Shown piece after piece: positions 50,144-59,432 of a DNA stretch of 64,000 nucleotides; the stretch's first letter is position 1, and every line of letters begins with the position of its first letter. Under the pieces are notes generated by a model. That model ran no database searches. It was not told the DNA's origin and saw only the letters and a program-made list of their open reading frames with translations. A program made the translations under genes and the position numbers. The stretch covers positions 620,001-684,000 of the forward strand of contig NZ_AP017558.1 in NCBI RefSeq assembly GCF_002355635.1. The letters run 5' to 3'. This DNA comes from Halopenitus persicus. Lineage in GTDB: Archaea > Halobacteriota > Halobacteria > Halobacteriales > Haloferacaceae.

Positions 50144-51480
50144 TGAATCACCTCGGGGTCAAGCCCCGAGGCTTCCCGTTTCCACGACGCGCTTTGCAGA
50201 CACCGAACTGGTGTCCGTAGGGAGCGCAGTCTCCACAGGCGTTGATTCGGGCCATCCCAGCCCTAGTTCAGCAAAACCACGTTGTAGGACATTCATCGCT
50301 GCATTCGCATCACGGTCACATTCAAGGCCACAACTCGGACAGGAGTGTTCCCTGACCCAGATAGGCTTCGCCGTCTCCACACCACACGACGCGCACTCTT
50401 TCGTGGTGCCTCGCGCTTCGACCTGTTTGACGTGACATCCATACAGGTCGGCCTTGTATTCGAGGAGCGTGATGAACTGTCGCCACGCCGCGTCCTGCTT
50501 GTTCCGGGCGTTATGCGACTGTTCGAGCATCCCCTTCACGTTCAGGTCTTCCACGAATACAGCGTCGTATTCGCGGACAAGGCACGTCGTTATCTTGTGC
50601 TGGTAGTCCAGCACCTTCCGCTTGATGTGACGCTTGACCTTCGCCACTTTCCGGCGTTGCTTCTCGTAGTTGTTTGACCCTTTCTCCTTCCGCGACAACT
50701 TCCGTTGTTCGCGTCTGAGTCGGTCGTATTCGTCTTTGAGGTCGAGCCAATCTACGGTTTTGCCATCGCTGGTGTGGATGTAGTTGAGGATGCCGAGGTC
50801 GATTCCGACGCTGTTACTCGTGTTAAGCGAGTTCACGTCGGGTTTCTCGGGTAAGTCAGCATCGTCGGTTTCGAGGCCGAAGGAGACAAACCATTCACCA
50901 GTCGTCTCCTTCTTGACAGTGGCCTCTTTGATGTCCGCTGTATCTGGGATTTCGCGGTGGTAGCGGATTTTGATGTCTCCGATTTTGGAGAGCCAGAGTG
51001 TCGCGCGTCGGCCACTCGTGTTTTTGAGTTCGAAGCCGGACTGTGAAAACGTCATACTCTGGAACTCCCGTGGCGACTTCCACTTGAGGTTCCCGACCTT
51101 GCGACCGTTCTGTTTCTGCTCGGAGAGGGCGTCGAGGTTCTGGTAGAACCGTGTGACGGTTCGTTGCAGAGCTTTCGAGTTAACCTCTGAGAAGATGGGG
51201 AACTGGTCTTTCCAGCCGGGGAGTCGGGAGTGGTGTTTGTACGCGGAGCCGATGTCGTCGGCGTCCACGTTTTCATACTCGTACAGGGTGTAGTTGTACG
51301 CTTGGCGATGAATGTCGATGTGGTATTCCAGTTCAGCCGCTACCTGTTGTGTCGGGTATGCTGGGTAGCGGTGACTGTACTCCATCGCTGTCTCTTGATT
51401 ATGGGTGTTTCGACTTAATGGCTTGTATCAGGAGTTGTCGGATTCAACCCCGGGGTCAAGCCCCGGGGCATTCTCCTTGC
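50144..51480 (-). mobile_element. TnpB-only (IS1341-type) element with end hairpins
   Basis: Two hairpins with the same loop bracket the tnpB gene: CCTCGGGG-TCAAG-CCCCGAGG (50151-50171) and CCCCGGGG-TCAAG-CCCCGGGG (51449-51469). The right one is preceded, on the minus strand, by GCAAGGAG as at 6275. The lower hairpin overlaps the tnpB stop codon, as expected for the right end that also forms the 3' part of the guide RNA. No tnpA is present. The upper hairpin could be the end of a second, lost copy. Confidence 0.65.
50159..51385 (-). CDS. tnpB: TnpB RNA-guided nuclease
   Basis: A 408-residue protein with an N-terminal helical/beta domain (1-180), a split RuvC nuclease and a zinc finger. Catalytic acids are visible in 'SNSVGIDLGILNYI', 'DAVFVEDLNVKGM' and 'CDRDANAAMNVLQ'. 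The zinc finger is 'ECASCGVET' plus 'HSCPSCGLEC'. TnpB proteins use an RNA from the element's right end to cut DNA, helping the transposon persist. All three acids are present, so it may be active. The stop codon lies in the right-end hairpin. Confidence 0.92.
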   Translation of the reverse strand: MEYSHRYPAYPTQQVAAELEYHIDIHRQAYNYTLYEYENVDADDIGSAYKHHSRLPGWKDQFPIFSEVNSKALQRTVTRFYQNLDALSEQKQNGRKVGNLKWKSPREFQSMTFSQSGFELKNTSGRRATLWLSKIGDIKIRYHREIPDTADIKEATVKKETTGEWFVSFGLETDDADLPEKPDVNSLNTSNSVGIDLGILNYIHTSDGKTVDWLDLKDEYDRLRREQRKLSRKEKGSNNYEKQRRKVAKVKRHIKRKVLDYQHKITTCLVREYDAVFVEDLNVKGMLEQSHNARNKQDAAWRQFITLLEYKADLYGCHVKQVEARGTTKECASCGVETAKPIWVREHSCPSCGLECDRDANAAMNVLQRGFAELGLGWPESTPVETALPTDTSSVSAKRVVETGSLGA

Positions 51481-51665
51481 ATTCTGTAAAGCATTAAGGG
51501 CGCGGGCGGAAGAGGCGACAGTATGTCCCGACGACCGACGTCGCCGGCCGCCGCGAAACGACGGGCGGCCGACCGGCGACGGACGCCGGAGACGCGACCG
51601 TTCGATCCGCAATCGACGCCACGGACACCCAACCCTACCACGGACACCAGACTGATCCACAACCG

Positions 51666-52043
51666 ATGAGCTTCGACGTCCCTTCCGACCGGCGCTACCT
51701 GGAATCGCACGAATGGACCACCACGGACGACCCGATCCGGATCGGGATCTCCGCGTTCGCACAGGACGAGCTCGGCGACGTCGTCTTCGTCGAGCTTCCC
51801 GACGTGGGCGAGTCGATCGTCGCCGGCGAGACGTTCGGCGTCGTCGAATCGATCAAGGCCGTCTCCGACCTGTACGCGCCGATCTCCGGCGAGGTCACGG
51901 CGGTGAACGAGGACCTCTTCAACGCGCCCGAGCTCGTCAACGAGGACCCTTACGGCGAGGGGTGGATGGTCGAGATCGATCCCGACGACGACGCCTTCGA
52001 TGACCTGTTGAGCGCCGACGAGTATCGCGAGCAGATCGAGTAG
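51666..52043 (+). CDS. gcvH: Glycine cleavage H protein, second copy
   Basis: A 125-residue lipoyl carrier with 'SHEWTT', '[19 protein letters not shown]', the lipoyl lysine in '[14 protein letters not shown]' and '[16 protein letters not shown]'. It is clearly related to the gcvH of the gcv operon 36 kb away but distinct, and stands alone here. It might serve another lipoate process, for example as lipoate relay, or be a redundant copy. The neighbouring CoA-transferase gene is convergent. Confidence 0.92.
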   Translation: MSFDVPSDRRYLESHEWTTTDDPIRIGISAFAQDELGDVVFVELPDVGESIVAGETFGVVESIKAVSDLYAPISGEVTAVNEDLFNAPELVNEDPYGEGWMVEIDPDDDAFDDLLSADEYREQIE

Positions 52044-52047
52044 CGAG

Positions 52048-53352
52048 CTATTCCGCGTCGGGCTTCGACGCGTCCGCCTCCGATCCGCTCGTCCCCGATC
52101 CCCCGTCCGCCGGGATCGCGCCGGCCTCGCGCAGGCGCTCGATGTCGGCGTCCTCGTAGCCGTACTCGCGCAACACGGCCGTGGTGTGTTCGCCCAGCAG
52201 CGGCGGATGGCGACGGTAGGTCGTCGGCGACCGGGAGAAGTGCATCGGCGACCCGGGCATCTCGACGGTGCCGGCAGTTGGGTGGTCCATCTCGACGCGC
52301 ATCCCGCGGGCCTCGATCTGGGGGTCGTCGAACACCTCCGCCATGTCGCGGACGTGGCTCGCGGGGACGTCGTGCTCGGCGAGCGCGTCCAGGGCCTGCT
52401 CGGTCGTCAACTCGGCGAACTCGGCCTCGAGCTCGGCGTCGAGGGCCTCGCGGTTGCGCACGCGCTTGGTGTTGGTCTCGAAGCGGTCGTCCGCGAGCAG
52501 GTCGGGCCGGTCGAGGGCCGCACAGAGGGGCGGCCAGAACGGGTCCGACGAGCAGGCCACGACGACGTAGCCGTCCGCCGTCTCGAAGGCTTGGTAGGGG
52601 GCGATGTTCGGGTGTTTGCTCCCCATCCGGCCGGGCGCCTCCCCCGAGGCGAAGTAGTTCGCCGCCATGTAGCTCATCCAGGCGGCCTGGCCGTCGAGCA
52701 GACTGACGTCGATCTTCTGTCCGCCCCCGCCGTCGCCGAGCTCCCGGTCGAGCAGGGCGGCGAGGATCGCCTGGGTGGCGTACATCCCCGCGCCGATGTC
52801 GGCGAGCGCGACGCCGATGCGGACCGGCGCACCGCCCTCGATGCCGGTGATGCTCATCAGCCCGCCCCGCGCCTGCATCATGATGTCGTAGGCCGGCTTG
52901 TCGCGGTCGGGGCCCCACTCGCCGTATCCCGAGATCCCGCAGTAGATCAGCTCGGGATTGACCTCCCGGAGGTCCTCGTAGCCGAGCCCCCAATCGGCCA
53001 TCGTGCCGACCCGGAAGTTCTCGACGACGACGTCCGCCTCCCGGGCGAGATCACGGAAGACCGCCGCGCCTGCGTCGGTCGAGAGGTTCAGCTCGACGGA
53101 CCGCTTGTTCCGGTTGACGCTGACGTAGTAGGCGCTCTCGCCGGGGTCGTCCGCCCCGCCGCCGAAGGACGGCGGGTACCAGCCCCGGGTCTGGTCGCCT
53201 TCTCCCGGGCGTTCGATCTTGATCACCTCGGCGCCGAGGTCGCCGAGCTGCATCGTACAGAAGGGACCGACGAGGACGCGCGAGGCGTCGAGTACCGTCA
53301 CGCCTGACAGCGGCCCGGAGGATCCCTCCGGGGAACGTGCTTCACCGACCAT
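52048..53352 (-). CDS. CaiB/BaiF-family (class III) CoA-transferase
   Basis: A 434-residue enzyme that moves CoA between carboxylic acids. Family blocks are 'VTVLDASRVLVGPFCTMQLG', 'DLGAEVIKIERPGEGDQTRG', 'VVENFRVGTMADWGLGYEDL' and the active-site Asp in 'KPAYDIMMQARGG'. Near the C-terminus is 'MPGSPMHFSRSPTTYRRHPP', also typical. The acids used are not predictable. The last 25 residues are a low-complexity tail. Its start is followed upstream by a 27-base tandem repeat. Confidence 0.9.
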   Translation of the reverse strand: MVGEARSPEGSSGPLSGVTVLDASRVLVGPFCTMQLGDLGAEVIKIERPGEGDQTRGWYPPSFGGGADDPGESAYYVSVNRNKRSVELNLSTDAGAAVFRDLAREADVVVENFRVGTMADWGLGYEDLREVNPELIYCGISGYGEWGPDRDKPAYDIMMQARGGLMSITGIEGGAPVRIGVALADIGAGMYATQAILAALLDRELGDGGGGQKIDVSLLDGQAAWMSYMAANYFASGEAPGRMGSKHPNIAPYQAFETADGYVVVACSSDPFWPPLCAALDRPDLLADDRFETNTKRVRNREALDAELEAEFAELTTEQALDALAEHDVPASHVRDMAEVFDDPQIEARGMRVEMDHPTAGTVEMPGSPMHFSRSPTTYRRHPPLLGEHTTAVLREYGYEDADIERLREAGAIPADGGSGTSGSEADASKPDAE

Positions 53353-53373
53353 ATGTGTTCATCCCGAGGTGTT

Positions 53374-53437
53374 CACGCGGCGGGGACTTGAAGCCTCCCT
53401 CACGCGGCGGGGACTTGAAGCCTCCCTCACGCGGCGG
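53374..53437. repeat. 27-base tandem repeat between the CoA-transferase and permease genes
   Basis: A 27-base unit beginning CACGCGGCGGGGACTTGAAG occurs twice, followed by a partial third copy (CACGCGGCGG). It lies between the 5' end of the CoA-transferase gene and the 3' end of the ABC permease gene. Confidence 0.85.
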
Positions 53438-53473
53438 CGAACCACGCGGCGGAATGCGGCGCCGCCTTCGATC

Positions 53474-55126
53474 TCACAGCCCTTCCTGTCCGCCCTGCGA
53501 GAGCAACACCACCATCGAGAGCCCGGAGATGACGAGCAGCAGCAGCGCCGGAACGGCGGCGTACTGGAAGTAGGCCGCCTCCTGGGCGCGCCAGATCTGT
53601 GTGACGATGGTCTCGAAGCCGGTCGGCCGAAGGATGAGCGTCACGGGGAGCTCCTTCATCGTGGTGAGGAAGACGAGCGCGGCACCCGCGGTGACGCTGG
53701 GGGCGATCAGTCGGAGGGTGACCCGGCGGAAGGCCCCGCCGGGGGTCTCACCCAGCGTCCGGGCGGCCTCGACGATCGTCGGGTCGACCTGGAGGACGCC
53801 CGACCGGAGCGTGCCGACCGCCTGCGGCGTAAACCGAATGACGTACGCGAAGACCAAAAGCGGGATCGTCTGGTAGATGCGGGGCGCGTAGGGGATCTCG
53901 AGGGCCTCATAGCCCGCGCCGAAGTAGACGAGCGCGAGCGCCAACACGATTCCCGGGACGGCGAACCCGACGTAGGTCACGCGCTCGGTGACCGCCGCAA
54001 GCGGCGACGAATCGCGGGCCGCGAAGTAGGCGATCGGCAGGGCCGCCAACACGGCGACCGCCGCCGCCGCCAGCGCCACCGTCGCGGAGTTGAGCGCGAA
54101 GCTCCACTCGAAGGCCAACGAGGGACGGCCGGCGTCCGCCCGGACGAGCCAGAGCCCGAGGATCCAGACCGGGACGACGAGCGCGAGGGTGACGACCCCG
54201 ACCGGCAGCAGGGTGGCGGGCCACCGCCAGCGCCCCAGCGAGACCGGCGTCCCGCTCCGGCCGCCGGTGCCGCCCTCGACCGACCGGGTCGACCGGATCC
54301 GCTGTTCGAGCGCCAACACGACGAGCACGACCGCCAGCAGCTGCAGGGAGAGCATCGCCGCGTACTCCTGGCCGAAGGCGTTGTACTCGACGTATATCTG
54401 CTGGGTGAACACCGAGACGCGCATAATCGCCGGCGTTCCGAAATCGGAGATCGCGTACAGCGCCGCCAGCAGCGCGCCGGCCGCGGTCGCGGGCCGGATG
54501 TGCGGCAGCGTGACGCGGCGGAACGCCTCCCAGCGCGTGTGGTCGAGGGTCCGAGCCGCCTCGATGAGCGTCGTGTCGAGCGAGAGCAGCGACGCACGTG
54601 CCGTCAGGTAGACGTACGGATAGGTGTACAGCGTGATGACGACGATCGCGCCGTGCAGGCCGTAGATCTCGGGTAGCCGTTCGACCCCGAGGGGAGCGAG
54701 GAGGTCGTGGAACTCCCCCTGCGGACCGAAGGCGGAGACGAACGAGAACGCGCCAACGTAGCTCGGCACGACCAGCGGGAGGGCGACCGCGACGGTAAAG
54801 AAGCGGCGGAACGGCAGGTCCGTGCGCGTCGTGAGGTACGCCAACGGCACCCCGATCAGGATCGACAGCGCCGTCACGCCGCCCATCAGGAGCAGGCTGT
54901 TGAGCAGGATCTCGGCCGTCCGCCAGCGAAACAGCAGCTCGCGCGTGCGCTCCGGATCCACCGTGACCGCCTCGATGACGAGCCAGCTCAGCGGGAGCAC
55001 GAACGCGAGCGCGATGCCCACACACAGGAGTGCGAGCCCGCGTGAGGTCTCGAGGGATCCGAGTCGCGACCGGACGGACCCGAATCGTGACCTGACGGCG
55101 ACGAGGATCGTTCGGGCGTCTCGCAT
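53474..55126 (-). CDS. Iron(III)-type ABC transporter permease (double-length)
   Basis: A 550-residue permease with about twelve helices and two binding-protein-dependent transport domains. Each half has the EAA loop that touches the ATPase: 'EAARTLDHTRWEAFRRVTLP' and 'EAARTLGETPGGAFRRVTLR'. This double layout is that of FbpB/SfuB/ThiP permeases for ferric iron or thiamine. Neither the ATPase nor the binding protein is in the window. A DtxR-type palindrome lies 41 bases upstream of its start, supporting iron as substrate. ATG 55126 is chosen over a longer frame that crosses the palindrome. Confidence 0.85.
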   Translation of the reverse strand: MRDARTILVAVRSRFGSVRSRLGSLETSRGLALLCVGIALAFVLPLSWLVIEAVTVDPERTRELLFRWRTAEILLNSLLLMGGVTALSILIGVPLAYLTTRTDLPFRRFFTVAVALPLVVPSYVGAFSFVSAFGPQGEFHDLLAPLGVERLPEIYGLHGAIVVITLYTYPYVYLTARASLLSLDTTLIEAARTLDHTRWEAFRRVTLPHIRPATAAGALLAALYAISDFGTPAIMRVSVFTQQIYVEYNAFGQEYAAMLSLQLLAVVLVVLALEQRIRSTRSVEGGTGGRSGTPVSLGRWRWPATLLPVGVVTLALVVPVWILGLWLVRADAGRPSLAFEWSFALNSATVALAAAAVAVLAALPIAYFAARDSSPLAAVTERVTYVGFAVPGIVLALALVYFGAGYEALEIPYAPRIYQTIPLLVFAYVIRFTPQAVGTLRSGVLQVDPTIVEAARTLGETPGGAFRRVTLRLIAPSVTAGAALVFLTTMKELPVTLILRPTGFETIVTQIWRAQEAAYFQYAAVPALLLLVISGLSMVVLLSQGGQEGL

Positions 55127-55166
55127 AACGGTTCCTGCTCGAATGAAGTCGTTCCAACGAGTATAA

Positions 55167-55186
55167 GGATTAGGTTTGCCTAATCC
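55167..55186. promoter_or_regulatory. DtxR/SirR-type palindrome between divergent genes
   Basis: GGATTAGG-TTTG-CCTAATCC has perfect 8-base arms. The TTAGGYNNRCCTAA core is the kind bound by DtxR/IdeR-family metal repressors, known in haloarchaea as iron regulators. It overlaps the region just before ATG 55191 and is upstream of the permease, so it could control both directions. Confidence 0.65.
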
Positions 55187-55190
55187 ACCT

Positions 55191-55787
55191 ATGGAGCTGA
55201 CGAGACGCGACGCGGTCGCGGCCCTCGCAGCGATGGGGACCGGCGGGGCCGCAGTCGCGGGCATCGCCCACGTTCGCGGCGACGACGGCCGTGACGGCGA
55301 CGATCGTGACGGCGGGCTCGACACGGACGCGCCTGACGGAGCGGGCGAGGACGCCGACTCGCTCCTCGCGGACCCCGCGATCGTCGAGTCGTTCGTGGCG
55401 GTGGCCGAGCCCGTCTACCCCACCGAGCTGACCGGCCTCGAGGAGTTCGTCGGAACGGTCATCGAAGGGCGGCTGGGGAACGCGCCGACCGCCGACGGGA
55501 TCCGCGAAACGATGACGGAGTTCGACGAGCTCGCCGAGGAGTGGTACGGCGGTCGGCTTCCCACGATCCCGGCGGGCGATCGGGACCGCCTGCTGCGGGA
55601 GGTCGGCGCGGACGTCGCCGACGAGGTCCCCGACGGAACCCTCGCCGAGCGGGTCCGGTATCACGTCGTGAACGAGCTGCTGTTCGCGCTGTACGCCTCC
55701 CCGACCGGCGGGGAGCTCGTCGGCATCGAGAACCCGCAGGGACACCCCGGCGGGACCGAGAGCTATCGCCGGGGGCCGAACCGATGA
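55191..55787 (+). CDS. Gluconate 2-dehydrogenase subunit 3-like protein, Tat-exported
   Basis: A 198-residue protein. The N-terminus 'MELTRRDAVAALAAMGTGG' is a twin-arginine signal. The mature part ('ESFVAVAEPVYPTELTGLEEF' to 'VNELLFALYASPTGGELVGI') matches the small gamma subunit of membrane-associated GMC dehydrogenases (PF13618). Its stop overlaps the start of the large subunit (ATGA). It would carry the large subunit across the membrane by the Tat route. The palindrome just upstream suggests metal-dependent control. Confidence 0.85.
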   Translation: MELTRRDAVAALAAMGTGGAAVAGIAHVRGDDGRDGDDRDGGLDTDAPDGAGEDADSLLADPAIVESFVAVAEPVYPTELTGLEEFVGTVIEGRLGNAPTADGIRETMTEFDELAEEWYGGRLPTIPAGDRDRLLREVGADVADEVPDGTLAERVRYHVVNELLFALYASPTGGELVGIENPQGHPGGTESYRRGPNR

Positions 55788-57445
55788 GCGGAGCCGCCGA
55801 GCGGTGGGCCGAAAAGGGAAAGCGGCCGTCAATCACGGCGGTCGACCGGACGCCGGTCCCGGACGCCGACGTCTGCGTGATCGGGGCGGGCCCCGCGGGC
55901 GCGATCGTGAGTGATCGGCTCGCCGCGAACGGACACTCGGTCGTGGTTCTCGATGCGGGACCGCGATTCGATCCCGCGGACCGCATCGATCGCCAGGAGC
56001 GGGCGATCCGACCGTACTACGGCCGGCCGGACGTCTGGGACGGCGACCCGGAGCGTGACGCCTACGCGAGCAGCGGCGACCGCGGCTATCCGCTCAACCA
56101 CGCCCGCGTGAAGGGCGTCGGCGGATCGACGCTCCACTGGCAGGGGATGGTGATGCGGCTCCACGAGGACGACTTCAACGCGGCCAGCGAGCGCGGCGTC
56201 GGCGTCGACTGGCCGATCGACTACGCCGACCTCCGCCCGTACTACGCGGCGGCCGAACGGGAACTCGGCGTCTCGGGCGCCAGCGACAACCCGTACGCTC
56301 CGCCGCGGGAGGAGCCGCATCCGATGCCCGCCTTCGAGCCGTCCTACAGCGACAGCCTGTTCGCGGAGGCCTGCAAGGAGCTCGGGATCGACATGCACTC
56401 GGTACCGAACGCCCGCAACTCGGAGCACTACGACGCCCAGGACCGCAGCGCCTGCGTCGGCTACGGCACCTGTCAGCCGGTCTGTCCCTCGGGGGCGAAG
56501 TACGACGCGACCGTCCATATCGACCGCGCCGAGGAACGCGGCGCGACCGTCATCGACCGGGCGGCGGTCCAGCGGCTCGAGCACGGGCCGGACGGCGAGC
56601 GGGTTCGGGCCGCCGAGTACGTCACTCCCGACGGGGAGACGCACCGCCAGGAGGCGGACGCCGTCGTGGTCGCTTGCGGCGGCGTCGAGACGCCGCGACT
56701 GCTGTTGCTCTCGGAATCGGACCGGTATCCGGACGGGCTCGCCAACTCGAGCGGGCTGGTCGGACGGTACTTCATGGACCACCTGTTCGCGGGCACCGGC
56801 GGGCTCCTCGAGGAACCGACCAGACAGAACCACGTGGGCTTTCTGACCAGCGAGTCGCACCAGTTTTACGACGAAGCCGACGCCGAAACCGCGCCGTTCA
56901 AGCTTGAGTTCTTCAACTACGCGGGCCCCTCGCCGGTCGAGCTGGCGCTGTCCGGGGAGTCGTGGGGCGACGACCTGCTCGGCGAGCTGCGCGACGCCTA
57001 CGGCAATAACATCGCGATGGGGGCGCTCGTCGGCCAACTCCCCACCGAGGAGAGCTACGTCGGGCTGGACCGCGACCGAACCGACGTCCACGGGAATCCC
57101 GTGCCTGACGTCCACTGGTCGATCGACGACCGTGCGCTCGAGACGATCGACCGGGTGAACGCGATCCAGAAGTCGATCCTCGAGGAGCTCGGCGCCGAGA
57201 TCACTTGGCAGGTCGACGCCGAGAGCACCGGGCCGGCCTACCACCATATGGGAACGACGCGGATGGGCCAGGATCCGGCCGAGAGCGTGGTCGACCCCGA
57301 CCTGCGGACCCACGACCTGGAGAACTGCTGGATCGTCGGCAGCAGCGTCTTCCCGACCGGCGGCGCGATGAACCCGACGCTGACGATCGCCGCGCTCGCG
57401 CTCCGGGCCGCCGATGCCATCGATTCGGCGCTCGGCGATCCATAA
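55784..57445 (+). CDS. GMC-family FAD oxidoreductase (dehydrogenase large subunit)
   Basis: A 553-residue flavoprotein. FAD-binding 'VCVIGAGPAGAIVSDRLAANG' is at about residues 28-48. 'GVGGSTLHWQGMVMRL' and a C-terminal 'AYHHMGTTRMGQDPAESVVD' with 'FPTGGAMNPTLTIAALALRAA' supply the usual active-site histidine and FAD contacts. A cysteine group 'SACVGYGTCQPVCPSGAKYD' resembles the one in gluconate and related dehydrogenase large subunits. It lacks its own signal and probably leaves the cell with the small subunit. The electron acceptor is not visible. Confidence 0.88.
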   Translation: MSGAAERWAEKGKRPSITAVDRTPVPDADVCVIGAGPAGAIVSDRLAANGHSVVVLDAGPRFDPADRIDRQERAIRPYYGRPDVWDGDPERDAYASSGDRGYPLNHARVKGVGGSTLHWQGMVMRLHEDDFNAASERGVGVDWPIDYADLRPYYAAAERELGVSGASDNPYAPPREEPHPMPAFEPSYSDSLFAEACKELGIDMHSVPNARNSEHYDAQDRSACVGYGTCQPVCPSGAKYDATVHIDRAEERGATVIDRAAVQRLEHGPDGERVRAAEYVTPDGETHRQEADAVVVACGGVETPRLLLLSESDRYPDGLANSSGLVGRYFMDHLFAGTGGLLEEPTRQNHVGFLTSESHQFYDEADAETAPFKLEFFNYAGPSPVELALSGESWGDDLLGELRDAYGNNIAMGALVGQLPTEESYVGLDRDRTDVHGNPVPDVHWSIDDRALETIDRVNAIQKSILEELGAEITWQVDAESTGPAYHHMGTTRMGQDPAESVVDPDLRTHDLENCWIVGSSVFPTGGAMNPTLTIAALALRAADAIDSALGDP

Positions 57446-57540
57446 TCGGCGGAGTTCGACGACTCGTGGTCGGTGGATTCGTGGTCGGTGGATTGGGCGG
57501 ACTCGGCGGCGTTGCGGGTCCAGCGGTCGCCGCCGCCTTG

Positions 57541-57558
57541 TTTTAGGCGAACCTAAAA
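57541..57558. promoter_or_regulatory. Second DtxR/SirR-type palindrome
   Basis: TTTTAGG-CGAA-CCTAAAA has perfect 7-base arms and shares the TTAGG/CCTAA halves and 4-base spacing with the site at 55167. It lies 33 bases before ATG 57591, in the promoter of the glycosyltransferase gene. Confidence 0.65.
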
Positions 57559-57590
57559 GATTAAATCCCCCCGGGACTGATGGGGAGGTA

Positions 57591-58445
57591 ATGAGTCAGT
57601 CAGTCGAGCCCCGGAGCGGGGCCGAGCCAGCTGATATCGACGGTAACGAGGACCCCGCCGATCGGGACGGCCCGATGGCAGAACACGCGGACGCCACCGG
57701 ACCGAACGCCCCAGCGCCCGGAGAAAGCGTCGACGCTGACGTGGACGCCGGTGGGGACGACCAGTTCACGTTCGACGACTTGAGCGTGGTGATGGGCACG
57801 TACAACGAGGAGGCGGCCATCGGAACGGTGCTCGAGGACATCGAGCGGGTCACGAACGGGCGCGCGGAGGTCGTCTGCGTGGACGGTTCCTCGGACCGGA
57901 CGCCCGAGATCGCCCGCGAGCACGGCGCGACCGTGATCGAGCAGGAACCGCAGGGCTACGGCGTCGCCGTTCGCGAGGCGATCCTGGCGCCCGACCGGCC
58001 GGTCGTCGTGACCACCGACTGCGACGACACCTATCCGATGGAGCGGCTGCCGGCGTTCCTCGAGGCCATCAACGACGGGGCCGACGTGGTCAGCGGCGAC
58101 CGGCTCTATCACGGCGCCGAGACGATGCCGGCGTTCAACCGGTTCGGGAACCACGCCTTCGCGGCGATCGCGAGCCTCCTGATGGGGACGCGCGTTCACG
58201 ACACGACCACCGGAATGCGAGCCTATCGCCGCGAGGTCGTCGACTCCATCGACTGGACCGAGAACACCGGGCTCTCCGCGGAGCTGCTGATCCGGCCGCT
58301 GGTGCGCGGTTACGACGTCCGCGAGCTGCCGATCGCCTACGGCGAGCGCGCGGGCGAGACGAAGCTCGACCCGATCGAGGGTGGCGCGGCGATCGCGAAG
58401 TCGATCGTCACCGTCTGTCTGGAGGAACGCCTTCGGCAGCTCTAG
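57591..58445 (+). CDS. Family 2 glycosyltransferase (dolichyl-phosphate sugar synthase type)
   Basis: A 284-residue soluble GT-A enzyme after an acidic 60-residue head. Motifs are '[20 protein letters not shown]', '[19 protein letters not shown]' and '[20 protein letters not shown]' (the metal-binding acids), and '[16 protein letters not shown]'. This pattern is that of dolichyl-phosphate mannose/glucose synthases, which charge the lipid carrier for protein N-glycosylation. The start has the ribosome-binding site GGGGAGG. A DtxR-type palindrome in its promoter hints at control by iron. Confidence 0.85.
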   Translation: MSQSVEPRSGAEPADIDGNEDPADRDGPMAEHADATGPNAPAPGESVDADVDAGGDDQFTFDDLSVVMGTYNEEAAIGTVLEDIERVTNGRAEVVCVDGSSDRTPEIAREHGATVIEQEPQGYGVAVREAILAPDRPVVVTTDCDDTYPMERLPAFLEAINDGADVVSGDRLYHGAETMPAFNRFGNHAFAAIASLLMGTRVHDTTTGMRAYRREVVDSIDWTENTGLSAELLIRPLVRGYDVRELPIAYGERAGETKLDPIEGGAAIAKSIVTVCLEERLRQL

Positions 58446-58597
58446 CCCGCCGACGAGTCGTCCCGACGCGACCGCGAATCCGTCGCGATCGGAACCCCGA
58501 ACACGTTCACGCGACCGGGGATCGAACAGCGGTCGCCACGTCGATCGGTCCGGTCGAACAGCAAAGCCTAATGAGGTGGGTGTCAAACCAGCAGGTG

Positions 58598-58987
58598 ATG
58601 CCCACAGTAGAATACCTTAACTACGAAGTGCTTGACGACCACGACTGGTCGATGGACGACGACGACCTCTTCGAGAAGGCCGCCGACGCCGGCCTCGACG
58701 CCGAGGATTACGGCACCCTCGACGTGAACCAGGGCGAGTATATCCTCGAGGCCGCCGAGGCCCAGGGATACGACTGGCCCTTCTCCTGCCGCGCCGGCGC
58801 CTGCGCGAACTGCGCGTCCATCGTCAAGCAGGGCGAGATCGACATGGACATGCAGCAGATCCTCTCGGACGAGGAAGTCGAGGAGAAGAACGTCCGCCTG
58901 ACCTGCATCGGTAGCCCGGCCGCCGACGAGGTCAAGATCGTCTACAACGCGAAGCACCTCGACTACCTGCAGAACCGCGTCATTTAA
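58598..58987 (+). CDS. fer: Haloarchaeal plant-type [2Fe-2S] ferredoxin
   Basis: A 129-residue electron carrier. Cluster ligands are the cysteines of '[15 protein letters not shown]' (C-x4-C-x2-C) and 'RLTCIGSP'. The acidic insert near the N-terminus ('[20 protein letters not shown]') is characteristic of halophilic ferredoxins. It serves 2-oxoacid oxidoreductases and other redox partners in the cytoplasm. Upstream frames are excluded because a full-length ferredoxin starts exactly at [10 protein letters not shown]. Confidence 0.95.
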   Translation: MPTVEYLNYEVLDDHDWSMDDDDLFEKAADAGLDAEDYGTLDVNQGEYILEAAEAQGYDWPFSCRAGACANCASIVKQGEIDMDMQQILSDEEVEEKNVRLTCIGSPAADEVKIVYNAKHLDYLQNRVI

Positions 58988-59201
58988 ACCGGAATCCGGG
59001 TTCGCCGATCCGCTTTTTCGCGTCTCCAGGGCCCGTAGTCGCGGACTCCCGACCGAACTCGCTTCTCCGCCGCGTTGACATAGTGCTCGGAAACCGATCA
59101 CCGCCGTATCGGCGAACGACGTCGTATATATCACTCACGGCCGATCCGGATCCGCGGGAAAGTTCATAATATATAAAACATAATAATCAAACGGACGGGT
59201 G

Positions 59202-59414
59202 ATGTCGGGAACGACGATCGAGACGATCGACACGCTCCTCGAGAGCGTCGAGGAGTCGGTGGAGGATCCGGATGTCGGGTTCAAACTCCGAACCGCACGC
59301 CAGCTACTGCTCCTGATCGACGAACGGGAGGAAGCCGGACAGGAAGCGCTTCACGAGGCCGACCTCGAGTCGGAGACGCGCAAGCGGCTGCAGGAACTGG
59401 GATATATCGACTAG
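59202..59414 (+). CDS. Small acidic helical protein, 70 residues
   Basis: A short protein of two predicted helices ('IETIDTLLESVEESVED', 'LRTARQLLLLIDEREEAGQE') ending 'RLQELGYID'. A clear AT-rich promoter (ATAATATATAAAAC, about 59167-59180) lies 22-35 bases before ATG 59202. No family is recognised. Confidence 0.6.
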   Translation: MSGTTIETIDTLLESVEESVEDPDVGFKLRTARQLLLLIDEREEAGQEALHEADLESETRKRLQELGYID

Positions 59415-59432
59415 ATCGGCAGTCCCCGGAAC

